From positions 1-64,000 of the forward strand of contig NW_008805089.1 of NCBI RefSeq assembly GCF_000004825.1: a DNA stretch of 64,000 nucleotides, read 5' to 3'. This document shows positions 47,512 to 60,100 of the stretch, piece by piece. The notes below the pieces were generated by a model. The model had not been told where the DNA came from, made no database searches, and saw only the letters and a program-made list of their open reading frames with translations. A program made the position numbers and the translations under genes. Position 1 is the first letter of the stretch. The number at the start of each line of letters is the position of its first letter. Source of the stretch: Heterostelium album PN500 (Eukaryota > Evosea > Eumycetozoa > Acytosteliales > Acytosteliaceae).

Positions 47512-50500
47512 TTAGAATATGTTACCAACTCTTGGTTTGGGAGAAGGAGGTGAAGTTTGCTTTTTGGTGGTATGCATACCACTTAGCAGTGAAGTGCTGG
47601 ATAATGAAGTACTACCTGATATCGTTGCATAGCCATTGCCAATGGGTGAGCTATCTTCGTTGGCTGCGGGTTGATCGGATTCGCAGATGCTGTAGACAGA
47701 GATTCGCTTGTCCCACGACGATGCCCAGAGCTCAGAGATTCCAAAGGTGTGAGTTCGTACGGCAACCACAAAACTGACGGGATCCGAGTGTTTCTTGTTG
47801 AGCTGTTGGATGCACTGGAAGCTCTCCTTGTCAAACACCAGTATCGATGTGTCCCAACACGATGCATAGACGTAGCGGTCGTGTGCAGTCAAACTGAGTA
47901 CCTTTGATGTGATATTGTCAATCTTTTTCTTGACATTCAATTGGTCATCGAAGACACATATCGTTTTCTCACTGGATGTCCAAATGTTTCGATCGATTCG
48001 CTTTATCGTGTGAACAGTACCGGAATGAGCATCGGAAATAGTAAAGTACGTCGAGAAACTTGGATGATCATATACATAGATAACACCTTTTTCAGTACCG
48101 ATCCAACATTTCGAATCATTTACACCTTTAATAAATGCCATCGTTGAGATATGACCTTCTCCGATCTTTAAATTTATCGTCTTTTTACATTTAAATTTCT
48201 GACGAGGAAAATAAAATATTAGAAATTTTAATAAAGTAATTAATTAATATAATTATAGCTTACAGTTTTACTATAGATTTTAATTGCTGTCATATTCTTT
48301 TCTTTACAATTGGTAACAACGGATTTACCGTCATCAAAGAGGTGAGAGATATAACTGGTTTTGATAATTCTGGTTGGTTTGTATGGAACTTTGGGATCGT
48401 AGATCAAAATACCATCGGAATAGTATGCCCATATTTGAATTTCTTCATCCAGTGGATTGACAATCTTTCCTTTCGATTTTCTTACTTGTGTTATACCGAT
48501 GATTCTTGTTGATTCAGGACTGCGGTAACTAGCCATGATCGATTTCGAATTGGTGTTGAAAACAGTTACTGAACCATCGCCACAACCACACCAAACTTGA
48601 GGTTCCTGTTTGTTGTGAACGTAGAGCATACAATGGATGGCAGAGGTGAGCATCGAAGAGATAAACTCACGGAAAACAATGGGTGGATCTTCCAAAACAA
48701 ACGAGGAGCTGTGTGGAATAAATTGGCTGACCGTTGACATGGTCGGTGTCGCAGAGACAACAGAGATACTATCATCGGAATCGGCGTTGGATCCGCCAAT
48801 GTCTGCGCCACCAATGTGCAGACGCGGTGAGTCAATTGGTTCCAGACCGGCTGGCGATGGCAAGTGTCTGTCAGCAAACACTCGGGTGGTGTTGGCACCA
48901 ACAATCATATCGCTATCGTTGATACGACCTGGAGTGTCGCATGGTGACACATCCAACTGGTTGATCATCGGTGAGTAGTCGACACTGGCTTCTACAGTGT
49001 GGTCGGCTGCACGCTTGAAATCCATTTTCGTTGCCAGTGGGAATGTCTGTTGCATGTGTTTCAACTTGACAATGATCTCTTCGAACGATGGACGTTTCTT
49101 GGGATCCTCATGCCAGCATTCTTTGATGAGCGATTGGTAACTCTCTGGACACTCAACGGGGATGGTCGGTCTCAGTCCACCGATGATCTTATCCTCGATG
49201 ACGCTATTCCACTTCAACTCTTCAAAGTACTCATCGAATGGAACGTCACGAGTAATCAACTCCCAAATAACCATACCATAGGAGTAGATATCGATCTTTT
49301 CGGTGTATTGTTGGTTTTTGATGATCTCTGGTGCTAGCCAACGCCAATTCCAAACTTTACGACCTTTAATCTCCTTATCAATGTTACGAATGGATAGACC
49401 GAAATCCGACACCTTGGCAATCAGAGTATCAATGGAAGTACCACCCAACAAGATATTGGCACTCTTCAAATCTCTGTGAATAACCATTGGCTTACAACTG
49501 TGTAGGAACGACATACCCTTGGCAATGTCCATCGACAATCTCAAGATTGTATTCCAACTGAAAGAATCTGTTGTATTTCTAAGGAATTTCGATAGATCAC
49601 CATATCTCAATAGCTCTGTAATAATACAGAATGGATTCATTGATACACCTTTCAATGATACAATATTTTCATGATGTAAATCACTGTACAATTATTATTG
49701 AATGAAAAATTAATAATCAAATTTGATTGTACCGAGTTACATATTACTTACCCACTAAGCATTGCTTCATGTCTAAACTCTCTGAATTTCTCAGTTGTAG
49801 TGTCATCTTCTTCGAGATTCAACTTTTTGATTGCAACTTCCGATTGATTCCAAAGACCACGATATACATTTGCAAATGAACCGGCTCCTAGTTGTGGACC
49901 AATCTTCAAGTCTTTGAATGGAATGATAGAGAACTTGTTGCTGTGTACTGTCACTTCGAATGCCAACTCGCTCAACTTGACTTGGTGCACACCACTACAC
50001 ATCACAAAGTCATTGCCGTGCGATGCTTCTTTCTCACAGAAATCGAGTGAGAAGATAGTTGCATTCTCCTTGCGACGCGATTCAATACAGTGTGTACATG
50101 TGACATAGGTGTTGGTCAAACGATCTGGGAAATACCACATGATGAACGATGAAATGATATCGACGAGATTCTTGAGTAACTGTCCACCTTTGATGTCACG
50201 AACGGTCATCTTCAATCGATACTGACCGGGATTGTATTCAATGAAGGCTTGGCCATGATCGTTCTTCGCTGCACCTGCCCAAACCTGACCAGCCGGCTGA
50301 ATAACCATTCCACCTTGCCAAATGCAGAGTGGATCAAAGTTTTGAAGCATCTTTACAGAGAGACGCGAGAAGAATCCCTTAGGAAGGAATTGGAATTGAT
50401 AGATACGTTCGTGTTGCTGACGGATATGGTCAAACTCTGGCCAGAGCATTGCCATTACCACTGGACGCTCCTCAGAGAATAACATTGGCACGATGATACT

Positions 50501-53500
50501 GTCACCGTTGTCTCCACCGGTGTTGCTATGCATAATTTCAAACTGCTCCAAGAGGTGAGTGAGAGAGGTGTGAATCGAACGTGGATACTTTTCGTCCCAG
50601 GCCTGGTTGATACCACCCATCAAGAGGTAACCGTTCTGATGCTTCAAGTTGGTGACGGTCGAGAGTACACGTGACAACCAGAGTGGCTCAAGGAAGACAA
50701 TGTCATTGAGCTCATTATCACCGTCGTCACGGTAGTAGAGGATATCACCACAGCGCAAGAGATACTTCATGGCGTCATCGATCTGACGTGATTCCAAATT
50801 GATGGATTTGGCAATGGAGCGAATCTTGGCTTGTGAAGTGGCGGGTATACGAGAGTGCCTCGAAGCATCTTTACAGGTCTCTATCAATTGATTACGAAGT
50901 AGTACGAATGGAATTGGAACCTTTTGACGGAATTGTTTTTGTTTGGCAATAGAGTGGATCGAATGGATAAGAGCTTTGACTTGCTTAAGATTCTTGATGT
51001 TGACTTGGAGGTAGTGGAGAATGTTTGTGTAACGAGACAACAGTGTCTGTGAGATATATTGTGTTTTCTTGGATGGATCCTCAGTACTTGTACCGACTAC
51101 TATGACAATGGATCCTGGTGATTTAGCCTGAATAATTTCCATCCAATATTCGATGGTCGATTCATTCAATGCTGTCGATGGATAGGTGACCACAAAGATC
51201 GATTCCGGTGTGACAAACAATGGATGAGTAGATTGGTGAACTTCGAGTCCACTGAAATAGAACATCTTGAATGCAACGATATAGTCTGGTGCTTCAGGTT
51301 GATTGTAGATCCAGTCGGATGTTTTGATTCCAGTGAGGTCTTGGTCGTCACGGTCGGCACCACCGTTGATCTGTCCGTTGAGACCTGGAGTTGTAGCTGG
51401 CGATGGTGTAGGTGGGGCGTTGTTGCTCAATCCTTCGCGACGAGTGACACCCGACTTTTTGAGAATGTTGAAAAGATTCAGTTTGTCTGGACTCTCGTCA
51501 CCAACAAAGCAGAGTTTAACATCGTTGTTGATACAGATATTCGATTTGGAACTGGCTACCAACGAAGGATCGAGAGTTAGCGTGTTTGTCAAAAAGATTG
51601 AAATTCTCTTTTCGAATGGCGCAATGTTGATTGAGGGTGGTGTGCCAGGTGACTGTGGATTGATCAGCGAGGTGTTCAGTGGTGGCACACCGAGTAGCAT
51701 GAGTGGTGACAGATTGATGTTGTACTCTTTCACCTCTTTCTTTGGACCGATCCAAGTTACTTTGAATCGATAGCGTGTCTGTGGTTGAGCTGGTGTCGAG
51801 ACGAGTGGTGTTGCAGAGGTATCGGGTTGTTTCATCTGCGAGGAAGATGGCGCAACATGTTGCTGGTCATCGTTAGAGCTAGAGAGATGCTTTTTCTTTT
51901 CGAATTTCTCAATGAGTGAGATCATCTGACGCGAAGTTATCAGTATTTCATCGCCAAGGTTCAGTGGATAGTCGCAGAGTCTGGTCCCTGCGTTGAGGAA
52001 CCCAGGCATTCGAGTGTTCTGTGAGACTATTGCTATGGCGAATTGATTTAGATCGGTACGTGGAGTGATTGTGTTGTTGTTCTTGTGGTTGAGTGATGCA
52101 TTGACAAGAGTCATCGTTGCTGTCTCTATCGAGGTGTCTTGTTCGATCAGCTTTGTAATATTGATGGCTTCGTTGATTGCAGTGAATTCGAATGCATATC
52201 TAAAGTTACACTCTAGAATATCCATGGTTCCAATCTTGTTGCCTGCCAAAACACGATCGCTTGGGATCTGGTACGGTAGCAATCCCTGGGCGTTCTCATC
52301 GAGATCATAAAGGAATAGACCAAGACGAGTTGGATCCAACTCGATAACATGTTTGAGCAGTGTTTCTTCGATGATTGCTTTGGGATTGAGTTGAAGACTG
52401 ACAAACATAATCACTGGATTCTTGTTGTTGCCGCTGTTGTTGTTGTTCGAGGGCAGTCCGCTTCGAGGTGACTCCATTGGGTTGTTGTTTGGCAACGATG
52501 GAAACAAACACTTTAAATAAATAGAGAATGGCTGTGAAGCTCGCTTCTTCTCTGGTCTGAAAATAATAGTACATTCATTGTCGACGTCATACATCCACAA
52601 TGGTAGGTCGGTATCGGTTAGAACTTCACGTGCTTCACTTGCGTTGTCGTTGCCATTGTTGTTCACACCCAGAATCACCAGTTGCTCACTGTATCGCACC
52701 ACCAGCTCATAGTCCTGAACATCTTTGTTGTAGCTGATATCGGACATCTCTTGGTCGTTGAGAAGTCGCGACATCAAAGCACGAATATTAACGGTGAGCG
52801 GCACACGTATATTCCTCACGGTCATATTGGTATCGGACGTATAAATATGGAAAGTAAGTATATCTTTTGATTTCGATTGTCTTTCCAACACTGCACATCG
52901 TCGCTTGTACGACTTTCCATTGTAGGTGGAACGCAAGTCGTCCGACGACCACTTCTTGAGCTCGATGTGTGAATCTTTCTTGGGTGCGAGTGACGGTGAG
53001 AATTGCGTGAGCGACGAAAGCTTGAGTTCCGCTTCGACAATGCCGGTGGTCGATCTGATTCTGCCGGTGGTGTGATGGTGGTGTTGGTGATGCTGCTGCG
53101 GTGAAGCGTGAATCGATGTTCGCGACGATGAACTAGTCAGACCGAGTCCACCCATCGATATCGCTTTCAAACCATTCAAAAGCTCCTTGAAGACACCGTA
53201 GAGATAGTAGTTTCGCTCGCCATTCGCAACTCCATTATCTTTTGCCTTTTTGAAAAATTCATCGAGCTGCAACGACTCTGTCTTTAGGTAGTGAATGAAA
53301 TATGCGTACGCTTCATCTTTGTTGACAGCTGACGGCTTCAAGGGTGGTGTGAACGATTGGCTACGTCGCAACTGACTGACTATCATATTAAAGAATTCAT
53401 TTAGCTGTTGCTGTATACCAAGTGATCCAATCTTTTGACCATTTGTTGATTTTGATAAAATATTATTGTTGATGTTGTTGTTGTTATTTAAACTGGTGAT

Positions 53501-54469
53501 ATTTGGAGTGCCACCTATCTCTGGTAGACTCTTTTCGAAAACAAGATCACTTACGATCTTTGATATCTCTACATACACCTTTTTGGTGAGTGCAGATGCA
53601 GATGCCGATGGTTTCATATTAGCAAGTGTTGGAACGATCAACTTGCCAAAGAAAATACGTTTTACCAACTCGATATTATAACGTGGTTGATCACCAGTGT
53701 TGGAGATTGAACTTGTCTCACTGTAGAGTAGATGCATTAGGTAATAGGTTTGTGGTGATAGTTTATCGTGTGATTTACAAATAAAGTTGATGATCGATAT
53801 TGCAAATTGAATGAGTGCTTCGTCGTTGTTTAGACTGCTACCATTACCACTATAGCTGCTATAGTTACTATAGTTACTGGTGTCACTGCCACAACTAAGA
53901 TCAAAGCTAGGTGTTAGTGATGCTGACAATGTTCCTGTTGCTGTTGAATTCTGTTGTGAAGAAGCACCACTATTATTTAAACAAAAATGTTGAATGTTGG
54001 CTGCCAACACTTGCATCTGACTAGCTAGCAACGCTTCAACCGTTGAACTCGAATGTATCTTTAAATATGCTGATGTCATTCTATTAACGACACTAAATAG
54101 TTATAATGTTTTGTTATGTGTTAATATATTATTATGAACTTTGAAATCGAGCCTCACTTCCTGTACTTACTTTTTATAACTAAAAAAAGAAGCATCATCG
54201 TTTGGACCGACGGTACTTTGTTGTTGTAAGTTGATTCTAATGTACACACGTAATAACTCGAGGAAATGGTCATCGAGTAGCGATATAAGTGAATTGAAGA
54301 TCTCGGTTGTCTTTTGTGCTGAAACACCTCTGCAAAAGTTGTCCATCAACGTAAAAGAGAACGTTGGATCGAGTGATATAAATATATTTCTGAAGAGCAT
54401 CGGTTTACCACCGTTGGCTCCACCACTACCAATACCACCACTACTTGGACTTGTTAAATGATTATCCAT
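47512..54469 (-). CDS. Roco-family protein kinase with RasGAP-like N-terminus, degenerate Roc, COR and WD40 domains
   Basis: Four exons, complement(47512..48198, 48264..49683, 49752..54092, 54171..54469), splice in frame to 2248 residues. In order: a RasGAP-like all-helical region (about 20-330, with RNIFISLDPTFSF, RMTSAYLKIHSS, IELVKRIFFGKLIVPTL); ubiquitin/FERM-like modules (about 420-950); a Roc region whose P-loop reads FVGDESPDKLNL and so lacks the GK[ST] core; COR (about 1130-1400, with FLEPLWLSRVLSTV); a TKL kinase (about 1500-1765, with GAGSFANVYRG, VIHRDLKSANILL, DFGLS); and WD40-type repeats to the end. This is the LRRK2-related architecture, but no leucine-rich repeats are apparent. 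The kinase should be active. GTP binding by Roc is doubtful. Paralogue assignment among the dictyostelid Roco proteins was not possible. The ATG at 54469 is the first in frame. Confidence 0.88.
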
Positions 54470-55649
54470 TGTTGTTTTTCGTTTTTCCAATCAATCAATC
54501 AATCAATGAAAACAAACACAAAACTTTTATTTTTTACTACTACTACTACTATTATCTATTCTATTACTATTATTACAACTCTATCTATTAATTATTATTA
54601 TACTAATAATATCTATAATTTTTTGAATTCAAAATATATATATAACTAACTTTACTAAATAAATATAATATGTATGGTTATTATTTTGATTAATATTATA
54701 TATATAAGGAAATTTAATTTAAACTAACTAAACAAGTTTTAAACATGTGATGTGATAAATTTAGATATAAAAATGAATTTAAATAGTTGAAAAATAAATA
54801 TATAAACAATTTTGATGTTGTATATCGACGTTGTTTATTGCTGCACAACAAAGAGGTGTTTGTTGAGTTGAATGGAATGTTGTTTAATTTTATATATAGA
54901 TAGTTAGTTTACTATTAATAAAAATAAAGAGATATTGTTTTTTTTTTTTTTTTTTTTTTGTGATTATTATTTTATTTTTGCTTGTTGTTAGTTATTGTTA
55001 TTATTGTTGTTGTTTATTTTAAATCTAAACTACGGTTGATTTTGATTGTGTATAAGATTAAAAAATATGATGTTCTCTCTATCTCTCTAATAAATATATA
55101 TATTATTGATGTGTTGTGGTTGTGTTGTGGTTGTGTTGTGTGAGTGTGAGTTGGTTGAATTGTTTTTACTTTGCTGTTGTTATTGTTGTCACTGCTGCTG
55201 CGTGTGTGAGTAATTTATTAAACTTCACTCTCTCTCTCACTTTTGAAGAACAAAAAAACAATGCATAATGAATGTTTACACCACAGTAATGTAACAAATA
55301 AATACAAATAAATAAATAAAACAAAGAATACAAAAAAAACAAAAAACAAAAATCAGTCTCTCTAAAAAATTTTCAAAAAAAACAGTTTTGATATTTTATT
55401 TTTTTTCAAAGTCTCTGACTAAATTTATCGTTCACAAAGATATTTTTATTTGGGTTTCCGCATGTCATGTGACAATGATCATAATTCACACTTCGATGGG
55501 TTTTGGTGTTAACACACACTCCACAACAGGTGATAAATTTAAAATATATTTTTTTTTTTTTAGTTTTTAAAAAAAGTGTTTAGTAATTAATTAAATAATA
55601 ATAACAATTTTATTTTATTATTTTACAATTCTTTATATTATTATTATTG
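54470..55649. promoter_or_regulatory. Upstream region of the Roco gene
   Basis: 1.2 kb containing (AATC)n near 54489-54506, a T22 run near 54939-54959, a repeated TTGTGTTGTGG motif at about 55110-55140 that resembles weak G-boxes, and a TCTC run near 55228. The short plus-strand open frame at 55388-55570 lacks coding character. I see nothing else that can be supported. Confidence 0.45.
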
Positions 55650-56663
55650 TTATATCTGGGGTCTGATAGTGGAATTTAGATTGGAAAGATGAAGGTTGAT
55701 ATGACCAAAGCTATTGGTATGCAATGAAAGGAGTGGTTCTAACAATTCATCTTTTTGCAAATTGATGTAGCTGTTGTTGTTCTTTTCCTTTTCCGTTCGA
55801 TTCGATTTCAGGATGTTTGGTGGTAATGGTGGCAATGATGACGTTCTAGTAGCACGACAATGTTTATTCTTTGATTGATCTTGAGCTGACTTTGCAAAGC
55901 TCGCTACTCTTGTAGTTGAATGAATAATGGGAGAATTACTATTTAAAGATTGAATAATATTTTGACTTAACAATTTATCAATTTCATCTTCTGATATTAT
56001 TTTAGTTTGTTGTGGTGAGAATGTTGTCTTTGAATCTATATTCGATATTTGTTGTTGTTGTTGTTGTATTAAACAATAGTAATCTATTTTGTTGGTATGA
56101 CTGTAGGTTTCTAAATCTAATGTAGTCTGGTTACCTATATAAAGTTTATCTATAAAACATTCTAATTGTTTAAGTTGTTTATCATCTAATAATGACATGT
56201 ATTGCATTAACAATTGAACATCACTATTATGATTATCGTTATTAATATTAGATTGAAGTTTAGACTGATTTTCTGTTGTTGGTTTTGGTGAATGATCTTT
56301 TAGAAATACAGGTGAATGTGGTGTAGTTTTTAAGATTGTTTTTTTTGATGGTTGATTAATATTATTTTTTGTTGTCAAGTTATCAGATTCTTTAGTATTG
56401 TTTTCATTAAGCATCTTCGAATAGAAATCATTGTTTGGTAAGGCTAATGGTGGTGATGACTGTAGAGTATCTTTTAAATTAACTCTGATGTTTGACTCGC
56501 TTAATAGGTCACGAATTAGGGGTGAAGAGTATCCTCTTCTTATAGGTTTTCTTTTTGATTTGTTGGGTTTACTTGTTGTTGTTTTATTTTGGATTTTGAT
56601 CGTTTTGTTTTCATCACAACCAAATTCCTCTACTATTGTCGAACTACTATCTTTACAAGACAT
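55650..56663 (-). CDS. Unrecognised Ser/Asn-rich protein
   Basis: A single exon of 337 residues that I do not recognise. The N-terminus (MSCKDSSSTIVEEFGCDENK) leads into a basic Lys-rich stretch (KPNKSKRKPIRRGYSSPLIR) that could serve as a nuclear localisation signal and contains an RRGYSSP phosphorylation-type site. Most of the rest is Asn/Thr/Ser-rich and disordered. A short helical block near 150-180 (LLMQYMSLLDDKQLKQLECF) could be a small interaction helix, and a Gln run follows. There is no signal peptide or membrane segment. Codon use and the clean frame support a real gene. Confidence 0.65.
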   Translation of the reverse strand: MSCKDSSSTIVEEFGCDENKTIKIQNKTTTSKPNKSKRKPIRRGYSSPLIRDLLSESNIRVNLKDTLQSSPPLALPNNDFYSKMLNENNTKESDNLTTKNNINQPSKKTILKTTPHSPVFLKDHSPKPTTENQSKLQSNINNDNHNSDVQLLMQYMSLLDDKQLKQLECFIDKLYIGNQTTLDLETYSHTNKIDYYCLIQQQQQQISNIDSKTTFSPQQTKIISEDEIDKLLSQNIIQSLNSNSPIIHSTTRVASFAKSAQDQSKNKHCRATRTSSLPPLPPNILKSNRTEKEKNNNSYINLQKDELLEPLLSLHTNSFGHINLHLSNLNSTIRPQI

Positions 56664-56894
56664 GTTTTATTGATATCAAACAAGAGGATTCTTGTCGTAA
56701 AGTATTACAAAAACAAAGAAGTAAAGTAAACTGTTGTACAATAAAACAATCATTTTTTTCTCTCTTATTGTTATTTTTAAATTAAAAAAAAATAAAAAAA
56801 GAATAGTAAGTTATTTCTGACATGTGTGGTGGTTTTATTTTTATCTCTACCAATAATCACTGATTGTGTGATTTTTTAAGTGAAGTTAATCAAC

Positions 56895-56925
<31 letters not shown>

Positions 56926-57178
56926 AAAAAACAAAAAACAAAAAAATATTCCCAAGCTATCAACAACACCAGCAACAACCACAACAAAAAATGTTTGGGT
57001 CGAAGCGAGTCAAACTGGCTCACATTAATTAATATGTGATTTGCAATACCCCGAAGGAATTAGTGTGGAGCTTCGCAAAAAAAAAAAAAAAAAAAACAAA
57101 AAAATTTTGGAGGCTCAAATATAAACTTTGATTCCTGAAAATGCTGTAGTCTATTTTTAATAAAGGAATAATCCAGAA
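56664..57178. promoter_or_regulatory. Divergent promoter region between the Ser/Asn-rich gene and the HAP2 gene
   Basis: About 515 bp separating two start codons that face away from each other. It contains A-runs at 56895-56920 and 57076-57096 and, between them, the non-AT-rich block described separately as a candidate structured RNA. Confidence 0.55.
56985..57076 (-). ncRNA. Candidate small structured RNA, possibly pol III transcribed
   Basis: A block of normal base composition lies between A-runs. On the minus strand it can fold as a three-way arrangement of about 75 nt: a closing stem CGAAGC (57075-57070) with GCTTCG (57006-57001), a small hairpin around TTCG (57060-57048), and a hairpin TCACAT/ATGTGA (57039-57020) with an 8-nt loop. 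The closing strand GCTTCGACCC resembles a tRNA-type B box, and a T6 run (56990-56985) follows 10 nt later, as at the end of pol III transcripts. No known family was recognised. Part of the 5' UTR of the neighbouring HAP2 gene is the alternative. Confidence 0.35.
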
Positions 57179-60100
57179 ATGAATAAATTTATAATATTTA
57201 TATTGTTATTCATTTATTTAATAACAATAGTAAAAGTTGAAACTAAAGATAATCTTTCAGATTATATAACAACAATAGACTTAGGATGTACCCAATATGT
57301 AGTCAGTCCAACATCATCTTATATTATACCAGATAGATTCAATTTTAGAATAAAAGTTATTTTTAATGGTGGTCCAATGTAATTAAATAATACAATAAAC
57401 TATATATCCTTGGATTAAAGATAAAGATTAAAACTAATAACTATTCTATATAGGTATCTTATTGATATTCCATTTTATGATCCTTCAATAGATACTACTT
57501 CAAAGATGGTTGATCTCATTAAACAAAAAACATTAGTTTACATGTATGACAATAATACAAAAATTAAATATGTCATCAATACTCTCATGATCCTTAGCGA
57601 TCGTGAACTGTACTTTTATTTTAAAGATCTTCCGATTTCAGGTCAACTTACATTTGTAACAGAAACCTGTTTTTCACAATCTGATAGATTATACATTGGG
57701 GTATGTAGAGATAGATAAAAATTCAATTTTAATAATATATATTTACATTTTTATTTTACTTAATATAGCCAAGATCGATTGCTACCTATTCAACAAATGG
57801 TACCGCACCATTGCCACCAAAGATAAATAGCTACACCTCTTATTGTCCTAGAGAACCCGTTAGCTCTAGTACCTGGATGACCTTGGCGCCGAGTGCATTG
57901 AGCATATCACCAATCGTTACGGTCAATCCAATTGTATGTTCTTCTTCCATCGATGTTTGCAGGAGCAATCCAGGTTTAGGCTATTATTTGAAGGTTGTAT
58001 TCGGTTTAAATATCGCTGATGGTCAAGCTAATATACAATTGGGTTTTAAACTTTCAAGTGAAATCTATTCTATTAAATCTCAAGTAAGTTCACTGTTAAA
58101 ATTATAAATGTAATAGATAAAGAATCTAGCTGTAGAATCTAAATAAACTTTTACTATTAATTTAATTAATTAGTTAAATGTTGTTGGTAACGATACTAGA
58201 GTTGAAACAGCTTTGTCAAGAGGTAACTCTTATTCAATTCCTGACGAAAGTTTAATTGAACCAAACTCTCTTATGCAATCTGTGACGAAATTCACCAGTA
58301 GATATCCTATCACCAACGTTGAGCTAGCTTCATATTTCCAACAATACAATAGTGGTGTTATACCGAAAGCAATCATGAGAAATTCAACTCATAAAGATAT
58401 ACCTCTAGAAGTAAGTTGTATAAAAACTTCTACTATTATCTATTCTTACTAAAAAGTAATTTTTTTTATGATTTAAACTATAGAAAAACTATAATTATAA
58501 TAAACTAATAGAAGATAGAGATAGTAATACATACTTTATATTTATCTACAGTGATAATTCAAATGTAACGATTACTACAAGTTTTGGGTATGGTGTTTTC
58601 TTTCAGTGGTACGAGACTGAAGGCATTAAATGTCCTGCTGGCTCTAATAGAAATCCTTTTACAAACGACGCACCATTTGATACGATTCACTATTGGGGTA
58701 CATCGGGAATACCTTACTTTTCATATCAAATCACTAGCTTTGCCAATACCAACGTAACCAGATCACTAAATCTAGGTTTTCAAAATCAAACCTTTGATTT
58801 TACTGACAATAATAACTACAGCTCTCCAAACATGACAATTAAACTCACTACAAAAAGTAATAGTGAATTTACAAATAAATTAAGTAAGTAATCATATGAT
58901 TGATCAATCACACACCACGACCAACAAAAAAAGATGAGTGATCAAAAAAAAAAAAAAAAAAAAAACAAATTTTTTAATTTTATTTTTTTATCGAATATTT
59001 TAGTTGATTTAAATGGTATTACAATTTTACAAACATCGGATCCATCGACAGATATAACAAGTGCATTGTTTATACCAACAAAAGATCTTGGACAACAGTG
59101 TGGTCAAAATGGAATGTTACCCAGCACTTTTTATGGACAACCTAATTTCTGTGATTTGCCATATGGTTCTTGTATCTATAGTCTTAGCAAGATCATTCAG
59201 AATGGTCAGAATACAGCTAATAAAATTCTACCGATTTGGGATTCGACTGGTGGTTATGCCAACGATGGAGTTACACCAAGAATCACTATCAATCTCAATA
59301 GCATGACAATGCTCAATCGATATGATAATGCCGTCCTCGAGATGCATATCAATCCTTTCTCATTGCCGTACTACGAGCCAAGAATAGTGGAGAGCGGTAT
59401 CTCTAACAATAGAACTACTGCCAGAGCGGACAATGGATGTGACGGAACATTCTCGGTGGATGTTTCGAACTCTGGCGATGCATCGGGAGTATTCAATATC
59501 GATTTGCAGTGTAACCAACCGACACCCATGAGAATACTAAGTCTCTTCCAAACACTGAAGCCAGGTCAAACTCTGCCTTTCTCTGTTCAAATATTGTTTG
59601 ATAGATTCTATAGACCTGCACTGGAATGTACAGTAACTATCAACATTAGATCTCAGACACTCTGGTCAACCGTTGACAAAGTCGCTTCGAAAACATTCGC
59701 TATTCCACAATACCCAGAATGCAATATTGTAGATCCATGCATTGGTGTCACCAGTGAACCGCAACTGGAAGTTTTGGGATTCAACCAAGATGCCAACTTC
59801 ACTAGAAATCGCGTATTCGTTTTTGATAGAGATATTGTTGTCACGGTCAAAAATAGCGGTAAGGTAACTGGAGAGTTCCAGACAACAGTGACATGCAGCA
59901 CATCAAATCAAACCAATTTCTTCTTTAAAGATGGTGATAGCTCCGTAGTTACAACTGTAAAACCAGGTCAAACTATTACCCAAACAATGGTTTTGATGGC
60001 AGAAGCCTATCCATATTCAAACGTAACCATCGATTGTAGTTTGAAGACTTCCATCTACAATGCAAGTATCTGTTGGCCGACTGCAAACAACCAGGTTGTG

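Noticed and set aside
55388-55570. Small plus-strand open frame upstream of the Roco gene
   Set aside because: Phe/Thr-rich translation of T-rich DNA, no start context or splice partner.
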